64,000 nucleotides of DNA from positions 364,214,973 to 364,278,972 of the forward strand of contig JARDYH010000002.1 in assembly GCA_029215795.1 (NCBI GenBank). The letters are read 5' to 3'. The position numbers and the translations under genes are program-made. The notes under the pieces were generated by a model. It was not told where the DNA came from and did not search any database. It was given only the letters and a program-made list of their open reading frames with translations. The first letter of the stretch is position 1. Every line of letters begins with the position of its first letter. Positions 31,343 through 42,642 of the stretch are shown here, piece by piece. The stretch comes from Anniella stebbinsi. Taxonomy: Eukaryota > Chordata > Lepidosauria > Squamata > Anniellidae.

Positions 31343-32013
31343 TTTTCAACCCTGGCACTTGGTGGAACCTGGCAGATCTTCCTGAATTGGAGACCCTGTC
31401 ACCTTGCCCTCTATGATAGGCATTCAGGAAGAACTCCTGGGCTCTTGCAACTGCCGGGGTTGTTTAAAAGAAAGAAAATTGCTCAACAACTGCCTACACT
31501 TTAAAAGGTATGTGAAAACCCTGTCCCCCTGCCCAAGGGGAAAATACCCCAATTTTTCACCTCTCCCAGCCTCTTTTGCCAGAGTTTTTATCCCCCCCCC
31601 CCCCCCGAAATGCTGGAAATGGAAGAATCAAACTTTTTTTTGAGCACAGCGCTATAAATAAATAAGCCGTTGGGTTCCTGGACATATTGGAATGAAAGGC
31701 AATGAACTGATGGACCAGCTTGCCAAGGTAGCAACTGAGCTTGCTATTAGACGTGCAGAGATTTGTGATTCTGACCCCCATTTTCAAATCTCAAGTAGTA
31801 GTACACATCACTTGCTACCTGGTCCTATTTCAACTGTGGCGGGGGTGGTGGTACCTTCAGCATGTGCTCTACTACTGAGCTGTGAGCCCTCTGCCAGATC
31901 CTTCTGCCCATGATGACTGGCCCTAAAAAAATCCTGCTGGGGAGGGATGCTACGGTGAGGCCTTGGCACCACCCTAAGCTGAAAGATATAGATGTGATTT
32001 TTCCCTGGAGAAG
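31343..32013. other. No gene recognised; SINE-like fragment near 31845-31915
   Basis: A minus-strand tRNA-like piece (TCAGCATGTGCTCTACTACT, GAGCTGTGAGCCCTCTGCC) lies near 31857-31900. A C-run sits at 31592-31606. Otherwise nothing identifiable. Confidence 0.4.
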
Positions 32014-32918
32014 AGAGATGTGAAGGCCTGGAGAAAACCCCGGGAAAATTTGGGAAAACCCCCGGGTTTTTCCGAAGCCTTGTTTCGTTTTGTTTTCCCG
32101 AAAAAAATGGGAAAATTGAAAAAAAAAATGGATTATGTATTTTTAAAATTTAATATGATGCATAAAATGTTGAAGACAAGGTGTTTATATATTTACTTCT
32201 TCAAAAGATTTCTAAAAACTATGTACGGTATCAGATTATTACAATTTCTGTGCACCGAGGACAAGCAAGTCCTAGGTTGTACACTGAGACTACAGCTGTC
32301 AAATACAAGAGCAAGATGCATGTTTGCCTCTAGGGGGCGCTGCCATTGAAGCAGAGACTGAACCTGATAGGGATAGCTATAGCTCAGGAAATGAGTCTGA
32401 TTAAATTTCATGCATATCCATTGAATCGTGGTCCCCCTTTTTTCTCAGTTCTTTTTATAGGAATGGGTGCTTTATGTCTGCGTGACACTGTGGAGGACTA
32501 GCAGACATAAATAATTGTCCTTGTTACTAATATTGATGGTTTCTTCTGTGTGTTTTTTTTAAATTGTGTTTTGCCTGCTCCTCATAAACTGGCAAAACCA
32601 AAGAGGTTCCTAACAGTTCAGGTGTTCCTTACAGTTCAGGAGCTTGTAGCTCCATTTGTTTAAAGAAAAGGCAAAAATTTTAAAAAGTAAATTCAATTTG
32701 TAATAATTGCCTGAACGCACTATACTTTTAATATACCAAATGTGATAATTTTATGCCAACTTGTACATAACAAAGTGACTCTCAATCCGTACAAAGTGCT
32801 AATAATGCATTTTTTCCCCATTTTTGCTGAAAATTTCCAGTTTTTCTGAACCCCCCCCTGGGAAAAAAAATGGTTTATTTCCCCATGGCTTCAAAATTTC
32901 CGGAAAGTTTACACCTCT
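32014..32918. mobile_element. Probable hAT-like element, about 905 bp
   Basis: Left end AGAGATGTGAAGGCCTGGAG and right end GGAAAGTTTACACCTCT are imperfect inverses (AGAGRTGTRAA). The subterminal regions are rich in GGAAAATTT and AAACCCCCGGG motifs, and the interior is AT-rich. No intact transposase ORF. I could not find an 8 bp duplication. Confidence 0.5.
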
Positions 32919-33329
32919 CAGAATGACTCCATGTGGGGAGACTTTATGGGAGAAAAAAAGGTAAGAGGAGCTGGATGGCGATCTCAGGAGGTGCCCCCAT
33001 AAGTATCTTTGCACGCCCAAGGGAAGGCAAGCCCTGGAAGTACTAGGACAAGGAAGGGTCTGATGTCAGGCTGCCCTGAAGGTTTTGGAAACACGGAAGG
33101 GCAGCTGGGTGGCAATCGACTCCAAAGTTCGAGATGGCGAGATTAGAAGGGAGGGGCGGCAAGGAAGGAAGGAAGGAAGGAAGGAAAGGCAGAAGCATTT
33201 GAAGGCTCCAGGTGCTTCTGTGATGAGACAGAGCTTTCAAAGCGCTCTGCTGAGGCAACAGCAAGTCGGTACAAAGGAAGCCGCCTCCTTCCAGGTAGCT
33301 ACTCTGCAGGGTTTCACGCAGCCTCCTTC
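32919..33329. other. No gene recognised; (GGAA)n at 33160-33186
   Basis: Contains a GGAA tetranucleotide run and otherwise unassigned sequence. Confidence 0.45.
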
Positions 33330-33440
33330 CCCACCCTGCAACCTGAGCTCATTTTAATTTGGAGATGCCCAGGATAGGACCTGGGACCTCCTGTGTGCCA
33401 AGGGTGTGTTCCACCACTGAGCTATGGGCCCTCCCCATGA
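33330..33440 (-). mobile_element. tRNA-derived SINE head
   Basis: On the minus strand: CTCAGTGGTGGAACACACCC, then the B-box-like GGTCCCAGGTCCTATCC. The A-box and B-box spacing is tRNA-like. Confidence 0.6.
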
Positions 33441-33617
33441 CATGTGTGATGGTGTGATGTGGCAACTCCTGATGGATTGGATGTGACCTTGGCATTGATT
33501 GGGTTGCCAAATCTTGTTTTCTTGGGTTAGAGCTTTTCCTGGGTAACAAACGGCTGGCTAGAGATGCTGATTAGGTCTCTGCCCGCTGGTTTTTCTAGTT
33601 CTGATTTTGACTTAATT

Positions 33618-33938
33618 AGGGTGACCCTATGAAAAGGAGGACAGGGCTCCTGTATCATAAACAGTTGCACAGAAACGAGAAGTTCAGCAGGTGTCCTTTG
33701 TATGCATGCAGCACCTGGTGAGATTCCCTCTTCATCACAACAGTTGAAGCTGCAGGAGCCCTGCCCTAGAGTGACCATATACAAAAGAAGGCAGGGCTCC
33801 TGCAACTTTAAATGTTGTGAAGAAGAGGGAATTTCACCAGGTGCTGCATGCATACAAAGGACACTGGCTGAAATTCCCTTTTCTCTACAACGGTTAAAGT
33901 TATATGAGCCCTGTCCTCCTTTCCATAGGGTCACCCTA
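33618..33938. mobile_element. Foldback element (GTGACC-ended), full length
   Basis: Ends AGGGTGACCCTATGAAAAGG and CCTTTCCATAGGGTCACCCT are inverse. Arms carry GATTCCCTCTTCATCACAAC and its partner AAGAAGAGGGAATTTCACC, with AGAGTGACCATATACAAAAG at the centre. Confidence 0.8.
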
Positions 33939-34280
33939 CATGAAACTCTTCAGTCCTTCTTTTCCAGAATGCTGATCTCTCCAGTCCTATTTTTGTAGTT
34001 CTTCTCCAGCAGTCTGCCCACGCTCATTGTATTTAATTTTTTTTTGTATTCTCTTGGGTGCAAAGATCTCCATCACAGCAACTTGAATTCGGCAGAGTAG
34101 ACCAAGCGAAAGAGGTGGGTGGATGACATCAGCAAGTGCTGTGTGCGTTGTGTGCTCAGAAATAAAACCACACGTCTCTTCCAAGGCATCCCAAATTCTG
34201 CACTTGAAACAAAAATCACTTCTGCTTCTCGTTTTAATATATATATACATTAAGCAGATCTCCATATAGCAGCTTACCTG

Positions 34281-34497
34281 GCATACTGGGAGTGTTGGAC
34301 TGGGACTCAGGAGCCCAGGGTTCAAGTCCACACTCAGCCATGAAGCTCACTGGGTGACTTTCGGCCTAACCTACCTCACAGGGTTGTTGTGGGGATTAAA
34401 TGGAGAGGAAGGGGACCATGTAAGCCGCCTTGGGCTTCTTGCAAATAGACAAAAGGTGAGATATAAATGAAATAATAAATGAATGAGTAAATATACA
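34281..34497 (+). mobile_element. tRNA-derived SINE with MIR-like core
   Basis: GCATACTGGGAGTGTTGGAC, B box GGTTCAAGTCC, core ACCTACCTCACAGGGTTGTT and GATTAAATGGAGAGGAAGG, tail AATAATAAATGAATGAGTAA. Confidence 0.8.
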
Positions 34498-34575
34498 ATA
34501 CTCCTGGAGATGTAACATTACGTGTATAGTACTTTCCCTAAATATTTATAATAAATCACATGATTATATAGCAAT

Positions 34576-34645
34576 CCTCACAACAACCCTGCGAGGTAGG
34601 TCAGTCGTGTTGTTTACTTAATGCAAATGGAAGGCTGAGGTTAAC
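34576..34645 (-). mobile_element. MIR-like SINE core fragment
   Basis: CCTCACAACAACCCTGCGAG, then GTAGGTCAGTCGTG, the inverse of the MIR-like core. Confidence 0.5.
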
Positions 34646-35337
34646 AGGTGTGTGTTTCTTTAGGCTCCCTAGTGGGAGTGGCATATTATTATTATTATTA
34701 TTATCATTACCATCATCATCTTTATTTATTTATATGCCGCCTTTTGCCGAATGCAGGCCGCTAAAGTCCTACTCTCTCTTGGGATCTCCCCAGACGTCAC
34801 CACTGAACACGGACAGCTTTACCATGTTTTAACAGCCACTCTGTGGAGTGCTTGAAAGTGGCTTCCAGATGGTGGTTCTAACATTGAAACAGGGAAGCCT
34901 CAAATACCAGTGACTTTATGATTGTGTGACAAAACACTGCTTGTTTGCTTGCCGAAGATAAATGTCCCAAGCAAGGTTTTGGAAATATTACCAAAGGAGA
35001 GGAGCAGCAGCTGCTGCACCCAACTCTTGCACGTAAGGCAGATGTTTAGCTTATGCTGTTGAATGGAGAGAGGAGAGAGAGAGGGAGAGGGAGGGAGGGA
35101 AAGAGAGAGAGAGAAATAGCTGACCAGAGCTTTGAATGAGGAGTGAAGGATGTGCAATAAGCTGGTTGGTGCTCCGGGGGAATGAAGAGCAATAGCCCCC
35201 TACCCACTCGGCTTACCTGCAAATATGGGCTTGATCAGGTGATGCCGTTGATGGGATGAAGTGTATGGCTTTGCGTATCCTTGGACGCCAGCCAGGTCTT
35301 AGCAAGAATGTGACAGGAGTTAAAACCACAGGCTCCT
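34646..35337. other. No gene recognised; microsatellites
   Basis: (ATT)n at 34686-34710, a short LINE tail piece near 34722-34745, and a purine (GA)-rich tract at 35070-35116. Confidence 0.45.
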
Positions 35338-35730
35338 AGAATCACAGAAGGTTAAGAGTTGGAACAGACATCGGAGATCATCTAGTCCATCCTTGTTCAA
35401 TGCAGGCTCTGCGCTGCAGGCTGTAGCTATGTCATCCCTGTCAAATTGCTGCCCAGACTCCGCTTAAACACCTCCAGCGAAGGAGATCCCACCACCTCCC
35501 GAAGCCGTCTCTCCCGCCATCGCTCCCGCTACTAACAAGTTTCTCCTCGGGATTAGCCGAAATCTGCTTCCACCTGCTGTTTCTAGTCCTGCCCTCGAGA
35601 ACAGGTCTTCTCTGTCTGCTGTGTTTGGCAGCATTTCCGATTGTTGGGCTTCTGTTGCGTCTCCCCTTAATTTTCTCTTCTCCGGATTAACCGTATCCAT
35701 CTCTTTCTGTCGTTCCTCCCCGGAGTCGGT
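35338..35730 (-). mobile_element. CR1-like LINE 3' end, diverged subfamily
   Basis: Inverse terminus TAGAATCACAGAAGGTTAAG and GAGATCATCTAGTCCATCC, then coding remnants on the minus strand (35464-35700) reading MDTVNPEKRKLRGDATEAQQ and LFSRAGLETAGGSRFRLIPR. The subfamily differs from the ATTCTATGA copies. Confidence 0.7.
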
Positions 35731-36664
35731 TCATTAATATTCATCCATAGACTGTTAAAGGACTGCCCGCATCTGTGTGACTCTTCTAAATGTTAGCTGC
35801 ATGTTCCGGAGGATCAGCAGGAAGGTATCCGATGACTCAAAACGGAGACGCAGTCATTGGACGCCGTGTCTTCAGGGGCTGCTTCTTCGGAGAATTACCT
35901 AGGGTCTTCCTTCTTTCCTTACATATATCATAAAGAGGTGCATGCAGGTCTATGCTGGCCTAGATCCATCTGCTTCTTAATCCCTTGAATTACACCTTGT
36001 GTCATAATTATATGGCTGTAAATTCAGGTGAAGGGGCGGGGCGGGAGTCGGATGGAACCCAGTTACTCTATCCAAGACTTCCCCTAGGGCTTTCCTGCTC
36101 ATCGAGATCTATGATCGTCCTCATTAAATCGATCTCCCCAGACAATCCTGGTGTGTTTCTCTGATACGTTGGTCACAGCTATGCAAACTCCGTGGGGCAG
36201 GGAACGTGGCTTCCCTTCTCCCAGCGTAAAGGTGTGAACAGTGCCCCTGTGTGGTAGATTTTGGAGCTCAGCAGGATGGGTCCGTCAAGATTGCTTGGTA
36301 GGTGAATTGGAACTAAGAGCTGATTCATGCATTGCTCTGTGGTCTTGGGTACAAGAAACCCAAAGAGCCCGCATTTAAATGGCAAACTACATACATCATC
36401 AATTCTGAACAGTGTAGAGGCATTTAAACCTCTGGGTTTCCCTGCAACAAACAGACAATTTGTGTGTGTGTGTGTGTTGATTGTGGGGAAACTTGAGTTG
36501 TGTTTATTGATTTTTGACACAAGTACATTGTGCATGATCCACTCTAAGATACTTAAAAGTAAAACATACTAGGATAAATGTCACTCCAGTTTATTACGGA
36601 TTTTTTTTGGGGGGGTATTTTTGTTTTCTTTTGTAGTATTGATTTTAAGCAAACTGATTTATGT
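35731..36664. other. No gene recognised
   Basis: About 0.9 kb with a (GT)n at 36462-36477. No identifiable exon or repeat. Confidence 0.35.
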
Positions 36665-36787
36665 CATAGAATCATAGAACCATAGAATGGTAGAGTTGGA
36701 AGGGGCCTACGAGGCCATCGAGTCCAACCCCCTGCTCAGTGCAGGAATCCACCTTAAACCATCCCTGACAGATGGCTGTCCAGTTGT
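36665..36787 (-). mobile_element. CR1 LINE extreme 3' end
   Basis: ATAGAATCATAGAACCATAG, GGTAGAGTTGGAAGGGGCCT and CCAACCCCCTGCTCAGTGCA, the inverse CR1 terminus. Confidence 0.9.
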
Positions 36788-37298
36788 CAAAGGTGATGGA
36801 CGTACAGCTCCTGGACTGAATCCACTTCACCAGATTTTGCCAAATGGCCAACCCCCCTACTACCCCTGACTGCTAACCCTTTAGATATTTCCTGGCTTTT
36901 GCATGGGTTGTTTCCTCCATTCGAAAAGGCCGGAATGCTCTCCAAAGACCTTTGTTACTGGCCGTCGGCTGGCATTTTTGGTATTTTGGGCCCACCGTTT
37001 TGCCCACCTCTGTTGCCTTCAGCTGCTGCCGCCGCTGCTGAGAACTTCTCGGACGTTGATTTTGTCCCTCAGGCGAAAGAGGTTCAACACTCCTCATTTC
37101 TGTCACGTAACAGTCGAGCACAATGTCCCATTATGAAGAAGAGGGATATGTGTGAGCAGTGCATAACTAACCTACTAGAAAGAAACGAAATGAAAGAGAG
37201 TTGGAGGATAGGTTTTCCAACTTGCTAGTTAAAGGGAAACTGAAGTTGAAACAAGATTTACAAGGTAGAGTAAGTCTGGGGACTGCCTTAATGGCGTC
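36788..37298. other. No gene recognised
   Basis: A short (GCT)/(GCC)-like patch lies at 37020-37040. Open frames have no recognisable domain. Confidence 0.35.
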
Positions 37299-37377
37299 TT
37301 TGCCCCAGGGTGGCTCCGAATCAGTGCTGTGTCAGTTATATGACGCAGCTGCCGATTCAGAGCCGCCTCGGGGCAAA
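37299..37377. other. 79-nt imperfect hairpin
   Basis: Left arm starts TTTGCCCCAGGGTGGCTCCG (37299) and the right arm ends CGCCTCGGGGCAAA (37377). The loop is GTTATA (37335-37340). About 29 of 36 positions pair, and some mismatches would be G-U in RNA. Could be a MITE remnant or a transcribed hairpin; function unknown. Confidence 0.6.
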
Positions 37378-37469
37378 GGGCTGAAGACCCTGACCGAGCG
37401 ATATCAGTTGGCTTTTTCCCGTCTGTACTCATTTGGGCATGCGCCGGGGGGCGTTCCCCGGTGGAAGGC

Positions 37470-37660
37470 AACCTTTCATTGGTCGACGGAAGCTACGGGA
37501 GGAGGAGGGGGCGTGCTCAGTGAGCCTAATGGCTGCTGGAGAGCCCGTGCTGCCTTTGTTAATATAATAACTTGCCGCCATCCCACAGCAGTGATACCGT
37601 GGGGTTTGGCGGCGGAGAGGCACCAACTCAGCGCCATGAAGTCAGCTCCCAGGTATCAAT
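37470..37660 (+). promoter_or_regulatory. Possible core promoter and short first exon
   Basis: An inverted CCAAT box (ATTGG, 37478-37482), a GC box (GGGGGCG, 37507-37513), a locally raised CpG content, then an ATG at 37636 (GCGCCATGAAG) followed by a splice donor-like CCAG|GTATCA at 37652. These are individually weak motifs, so this is a suggestion only. Confidence 0.25.
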
Positions 37661-38633
37661 ACAACATTTCATTTGTCCTTTGCAACATTCCTGCATTTTT
37701 GAAAAACTGCACCTTCTAGGGGACCATCAGGTACCAAAGAAGTCGCAAAGGGAGTTGGGAATTGTGTTAGATGAAATTACGTGGATTGCGGTTTGGTCCT
37801 GTGTAATGTTCAGTTCCTCAGCACTTAATATTAGCGAGCTGTTAATCTCCCTCTTTTATTGTGAATTTTGTATTTTATGACTTTATGCTAGAGTAAGCTG
37901 CCCTGGAAAACAATTTTATCGGGTGGCTTTATTTGTGATGTGGGTTTTCCAGAAAATGGTGAATTTGGAAATGTTCCTATGCAAATTAGGGTAATTTGCA
38001 AATTAGAGTAGGATCATTCGCGTCAGAATTTTTTTGTTCGCGCTGGAAAGTTTTCTGATGCCCTAGAAACTGCCTTTGCCAACCTGGTGCTCTCTGCATG
38101 TGTTGGACTACAACTCCCAGCTGCCACAAATGGAGGATGGTTACCTCTGCAGACTGTTACAGTTTACATGTAGAAAGTGGTGAGAACAGCGAGGAAGAGG
38201 GTGGAGCTAGCAAACTCATCCCTGCTTCGCCTTCCTCATGTGTAGAGCTTACCCACAATGAAAATGACTTACTAGGGCCAGATTCTCACAACCATCTTAA
38301 TTAGCACACATATAATGTGAATTCACATTCAGTGTAACATGTGAATATGCCTCTAGTTTAAGACACGATCCTTGCATATCTTTTCCCTAACATACAGAAA
38401 GTAAGAGCAAGGATCAGGGTCCTTGCACTGCATTTCTGCATTCGGACAGGTGGTTTGAGGGCCTGTATCCTTCTGCTCACCACACCTGTGCATTCCATCC
38501 CCTGCCCTCAAAATTATCTGAGGGTCAAACTGCATGCCACTTCAAAAATGTAGCTAGTGCCCCCTTTTTACTTGAAAGTAAGCTCATGGGACCTTGTATG
38601 GATCAGGAAACTAGAGTCGATGCCATAACCGCC
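37661..38633. other. No gene recognised
   Basis: Holds a half foldback element near 38068-38125 (CTTTGCCAACCTGGTGCTCT; GGACTACAACTCCCAGCTGC). Nothing else identifiable. Confidence 0.4.
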
Positions 38634-38711
38634 GAGAGAGCTTCGGCTATGTGGTGGTATATAAGTGTAATTAACAACAACAACAACAACAACAACAATA
38701 ATAATAATAAT
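38634..38711 (+). mobile_element. L2 tail fragment with (AAC)n(AAT)n microsatellite
   Basis: AGAGCTTCGGCTATGTGGTG and TATATAAGTGTAATTAAC are the L2 end. AAC triplets then AAT triplets follow from about 38671. Confidence 0.75.
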
Positions 38712-39671
38712 TTTGGCAATGCAAATTGGAGGCATGAGGGGGGAGGGGGGTCTGATCCAGATTGGGATGATGGGTCGGGAGGCAAAGGATTACTCTCTCC
38801 CTACTGCCTCCCTCCCCCCCAACAGTCTCAATCTGTTCAGTAATGTCTAGTGTCACCTTGTGAGGTCGCATTGCACATAAAACCCCTCTGTAATAGAATC
38901 CCTCTGAAAACACTGGAGTACTGGCAGCATTCTAGCTTCAGAGTGAAACTGAGCATGCCAGACAAGCCTTTGCCAGCAGTTGCTCCCGTTGGGCTTCCAT
39001 GAACTTTTGAATCCCTGCTCAGAATTTCACCAAACCAGAGAAAGGCACATTTCTCTCTTCAACTAGCCGAATAACGGACTCTGTAGTTTTCACCCAGATG
39101 TGAAAGAAATCTATGATATGTTGAACCACGGCTTGGAGGGGAAAAAAAGTTTGTGTGTGTCAATTTTCCATACTATTTCACTTGCGGTACCTGTAGCAAT
39201 TTTTATCAGGTTAATTTGATATTATGCACAATTGTAGACATCAACAGGTGAATTATGGATGCCCGGTTTCAAGGTGTTAGCTCAACAGGTGTCATTTTTA
39301 TAAGCAGTAAAGTTTGAGGCTCATTTTTTTTGTTTTTGCAAGTTACATTAGCTCAAGGGGTATTCCTGTGCCCTTAAATATCAAAGACCACCCATTGCAG
39401 CATTGCACTTGCAGACTGTCGAGTCTGTGGCCATGATCCAAGGGTGCAAGGCAGAGTTCTGCTAAGATAGATCACTGTATCCCCTGGCCTAGTATTGCCT
39501 CTGTTGAGTAGCTCTCCGGGTTTACAGGAAGAGGTCTTGGCAGCTTCTGCGCTTCTGCAGGGTCCACCTTGCCCTCCCCAGTAACATCAGTAGGGATGTC
39601 CTACATTTCATCGTTTCAGTGTGCAGCAAGAGGGCCTGGCGCTGCTCCTGATGCTACGGCATAGCTAAGTT

Positions 39672-39978
39672 AGGGTGACCGTATGGAACAGAGGACTAAG
39701 GCTCCTGTATCTTTGACAGTTGCATAGAGAAGGGAATTTCAGCAGGTGTCATTCGCATGCATGCAGCACCTGGTGGAATCCCCTCTTTGTCACAACAGTT
39801 AAAGCTGCAGGAGTATAGCTAGAGTGTCCAGATACAAACGAGGGCAGCTTTAACTCTTGCGACGAAGAGGGGATCTCACCAGGTGCTGCATGCCTACAAA
39901 TGACACCTGCTGAAATTCCCTTTTCTATGCAACTGTTAAAGACACAGGAGCCCTGTCCCCCTTTTCATATGGTCACCC
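39672..39978. mobile_element. Foldback element (GTGACC-ended) within duplicated block B
   Basis: Same as the copy at 30385-30691. Ends AGGGTGACCGTATGGAACAG and CCCTTTTCATATGGTCACCC. Confidence 0.8.
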
Positions 39979-40121
39979 ATATGAAAGAAGACATATGTAT
40001 TCATCCCATCTTATCGGTTCCTCCAAAGGACGCAAGGGAGTACACACTGTTCTCTCCCCTTTGTCCCCCCTATTTATCTTTGCAACAGCCCTGCGAGGTA
40101 GGATATAGGCTGAGAGACAGT

Positions 40122-40347
40122 GGCTGCATTCGGACAACACGATAGTCAGTGGTGGGATAATAATCAACTTTACAGGTGTTCAACTAGGGGGTACTCCCCA
40201 CACAACATGGCAATAAATAATCAACTGTGGTGTGGATTAGGATCAGCGCTGAGTTGACTATGGCAGTATTTGGATGACATGATAGTCAATACAACTGACG
40301 ATTGTTCCCCCACCCCTAGTTGACTGTTGTGTTGTTCGAATTCAGGC
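40122..40347. mobile_element. Harbinger-like MITE (family H), right edge of block B
   Basis: GGCTGCATTCGGACAACACG at the left; TTGTTCGAATTCAGGC at the right. Block B homology ends with this element. Confidence 0.8.
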
Positions 40348-40730
40348 AGTGAGTGGTCTAAAGAAGCCCAGCGAGCTTCCCTGGCTGAACTGGGCTTTCA
40401 ACCCAGGTCTCCTTCCTCGCTCAGTCCAACTAAACCACCCTGGGTCTCCAAGCCCGGCGACAGGCATTGGTTTTTTTTAGTTTTTTGCCCGATTGATTTC
40501 TGTGTAAGAAATGGAATGAGCCATGGAGGTTCTGTGAAGTCCAGGGAAGAGCTGCCTAACGTGGCCCTGGTGTGGAGAGACCTATAGTTGGACCTTTTGA
40601 CTTGGAGGGCAAACCGGCTGCTTTGGGTCAAAGCTGTAAATGCAACAAACAAGCTGTCCGGATTTCTTCCTGCCCCTCATTTCCTTTCCTTGACACTGTT
40701 TTTGACAGCCAGAACTCATAGAGAGCCAGT
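40348..40730. other. No gene recognised
   Basis: A stretch near 40355-40450 resembles a minus-strand tRNA-like SINE head (ACTGGGCTTTCAACCCAGGT). Otherwise unassigned. Confidence 0.4.
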
Positions 40731-40964
40731 GTGGCGTAGCAGCCGGAGTGTTGGACTGAGAGTCGGGAGATCCGGGTCCAAGTCCCCACTCGGCCTTGGA
40801 AGCTCACTGGGTGACTTTGGGCCAGTCACAGACTCTCAGCCCAGCCTACCTCACAGGGTTGTTGTGAGGCTAAAAAGGCGAGCTGCAGGATTATGTACGC
40901 CGCCTTGGGTTCTTTAGGGAGGAGAAAAGTGGGATTTAAATGTAATAATGAAATGAAAATAAAT
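40731..40964 (+). mobile_element. tRNA-derived SINE with MIR-like core
   Basis: GAGAGCCAGTGTGGCGTAGC, GTGTTGGACTGAGAGTCGGG, core CTACCTCACAGGGTTGTTGT, tail AATGAAATGAAAATAAATAG. Confidence 0.85.
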
Positions 40965-41768
40965 AGGTGGAGCAAAAGGGTCAGGGACAGATTTGTTGAC
41001 CTTCCCCCCCCCCCCCTTGCGTAGCCCCTTGTAGCTTTAGCAAATAAGAGAGTAGCGTTGATTTGGTTATTCAGCTAATTGCAAGACACAGGGAGAGCCG
41101 GGTTTTTACACGGTAATTATCTCGGATAAAAAGAAGGAAATTGCACCTATTGCCGATTTACTTCCTAACTCCTACTGGGCCTTGCTCTGGAGAGCCCAGG
41201 AGACTACTGTGCTTGCCGTATGAATTGTGTGGATCGAAACGAACCCAAGGAAGCCACCCGTGAGCGCGGCCGCACCCCGGCAAGGGTATTTTTGCAGGGT
41301 GTCCCAGAGAAGGCCGGGCCTTTGCTTCTTGGGCTTGAAGGGGTGCGGGGAAAGGAAGACTCCTCTCCCGAGCAGACGCTGCAGCCGAGGAGAAGGGGCT
41401 GAGCTGGCAAGATACGTCAGATGTTTTGCAAGCTCCAGTTAATACTGTGTGTGTATGTGTGTGCTTTTTTTTTAAAAAAAAGCGTCACCAAATTTTCACA
41501 TACCTGAAAACGAGAGGTTCTTGGTGGCAGGGATTTGTCTTTTGTGCTTCTGTTGCCCTGGAAAGTGCAATGCACACCAGTGGCGTTATCTGCTGACTCG
41601 TATTGGAGCGAGGGGCTCTTTGGTGGTCCTCTTCCCAGTTTGGCTTACCTGGAGCCGCGTTGGACACCTTTTTTTTAGTGCCAGCAGGAGCCCTTTTTAT
41701 TTCCCCTTCTAGGTTTTCTTAGATTCTGTTCTTTGCTGGCCCCTATGTATGCTGCACTGGTTGGCTGC
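40965..41768. other. No gene recognised
   Basis: Local GC rise at 41225-41400 with an ATG-started frame of 60 codons (41220-41402, starting MNCVDRNEPK). It has no recognisable domain and no splice context. C-run at 41005-41018. Confidence 0.35.
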
Positions 41769-42019
41769 TTATTTATTTATTTATTTTATTTTATTACGTT
41801 TATATCCTCCCCTTTTCGGCTCTTGCAAGGAACCCATGGCGTCTTATACGATCCTCCTCTCCATTTTTATCCTCACAACATCCCAGTGGGACAGGTTAAG
41901 CTGAGAGTCTGTGATTTTCCCAAAGTCCCCCGTGAGCGTCATGGCCAAGTGGGGACTAGAACCCGGATCTCCCAAGTGTCAGTCCAACACTCTAACCACT
42001 ACACCACACCGGCTCTCTG
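41769..42019 (-). mobile_element. tRNA-derived SINE with MIR-like core
   Basis: Inverse tail TTTATTTATTTATTTTATTT, then TTTTTATCCTCACAACATCC, GGGGACTAGAACCCGGATCT (inverse B box) and CACTCTAACCACTACACCAC (inverse A box). Confidence 0.85.
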
Positions 42020-42162
42020 GTGCGTGGTTTTCTGGTTTTGCTGCTTGGGTGATTTTTAAATGCCTATTGCAAAGCTGTGCCGTGTTCTGAGAATCCTATT
42101 GGATCGAAGAGTGGGATACTAAATTATAGGAAGCAGAATGAATAAGAAGGTCAGGTTATGTG

Positions 42163-42300
42163 TAGAGCCCTGCTGGACCAGACCAATGGTCCATCAATTC
42201 CCGGATCCTGGCTACCACCAGCTAGGACAGAAGAGCAATTGAACCCTCCCTTGCTGCTTCTCCTCAGCATCTGGGTATTTATGGCCTGCTGCCTATCGAT
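42163..42300 (-). mobile_element. CR1 LINE 3' end, fragment
   Basis: TAGAGCCCTGCTGGACCAGA, CCAATGGTCCATCAATTCCC and CCCTCCCTTGCTGCTTC resemble the inverse 3' UTR of a CR1 subfamily. Confidence 0.5.
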
Positions 42301-42642
42301 CATGGAACTTTCTCAGAGCCATCATGGCCAGTAGTACTACGCTGTTCCTTTCTGGATTGCCGTGATTCACGAGAGGTTTTTTTGGCCATGTACAGCCACA
42401 GCAGTCTAGAAGCTGCTTCTGCCTCGTGCGTCCAGGGGTGGTTGGGGGGCATACGTGTGTGTGAATGATGTGGCTGCGTGTGTTTTTGCCACGCCATTGG
42501 CCCCCCACCGAAAGGGATGATGTCACTGAGTGGGAGAGCCCCACGTGTGTCCTTTCCTTGGGTGTGCGCCCTTGCACCCTGCGATTGAGCCACGCAGCTG
42601 AGGCTCCGTTTGCCGCTCGCTGCATGTCTGAAGGGGAACTTA

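Larger units (their letters stand above)
38823..40347 (+). repeat. Duplicated block, copy B (empty hAT target)
   Basis: Near-identical to 27476-31066 but without the hAT element. The target CTCTGTAG occurs once at 39079-39086, in the context AACGGA-CTCTGTAG-TTTTCACC. It contains the same foldback element (39672-39978) and family H MITE (40122-40347) in the same positions as copy A. Confidence 0.92.

Noticed and set aside
31085..31358. Frames with poly-Asp, poly-Met or poly-His runs
   Set aside because: They are translations of the (ATC)n(ATT)n microsatellite.
38586..38843. Frame with a poly-Asn run
   Set aside because: Translation of an (AAC)n(AAT)n microsatellite attached to a LINE tail.
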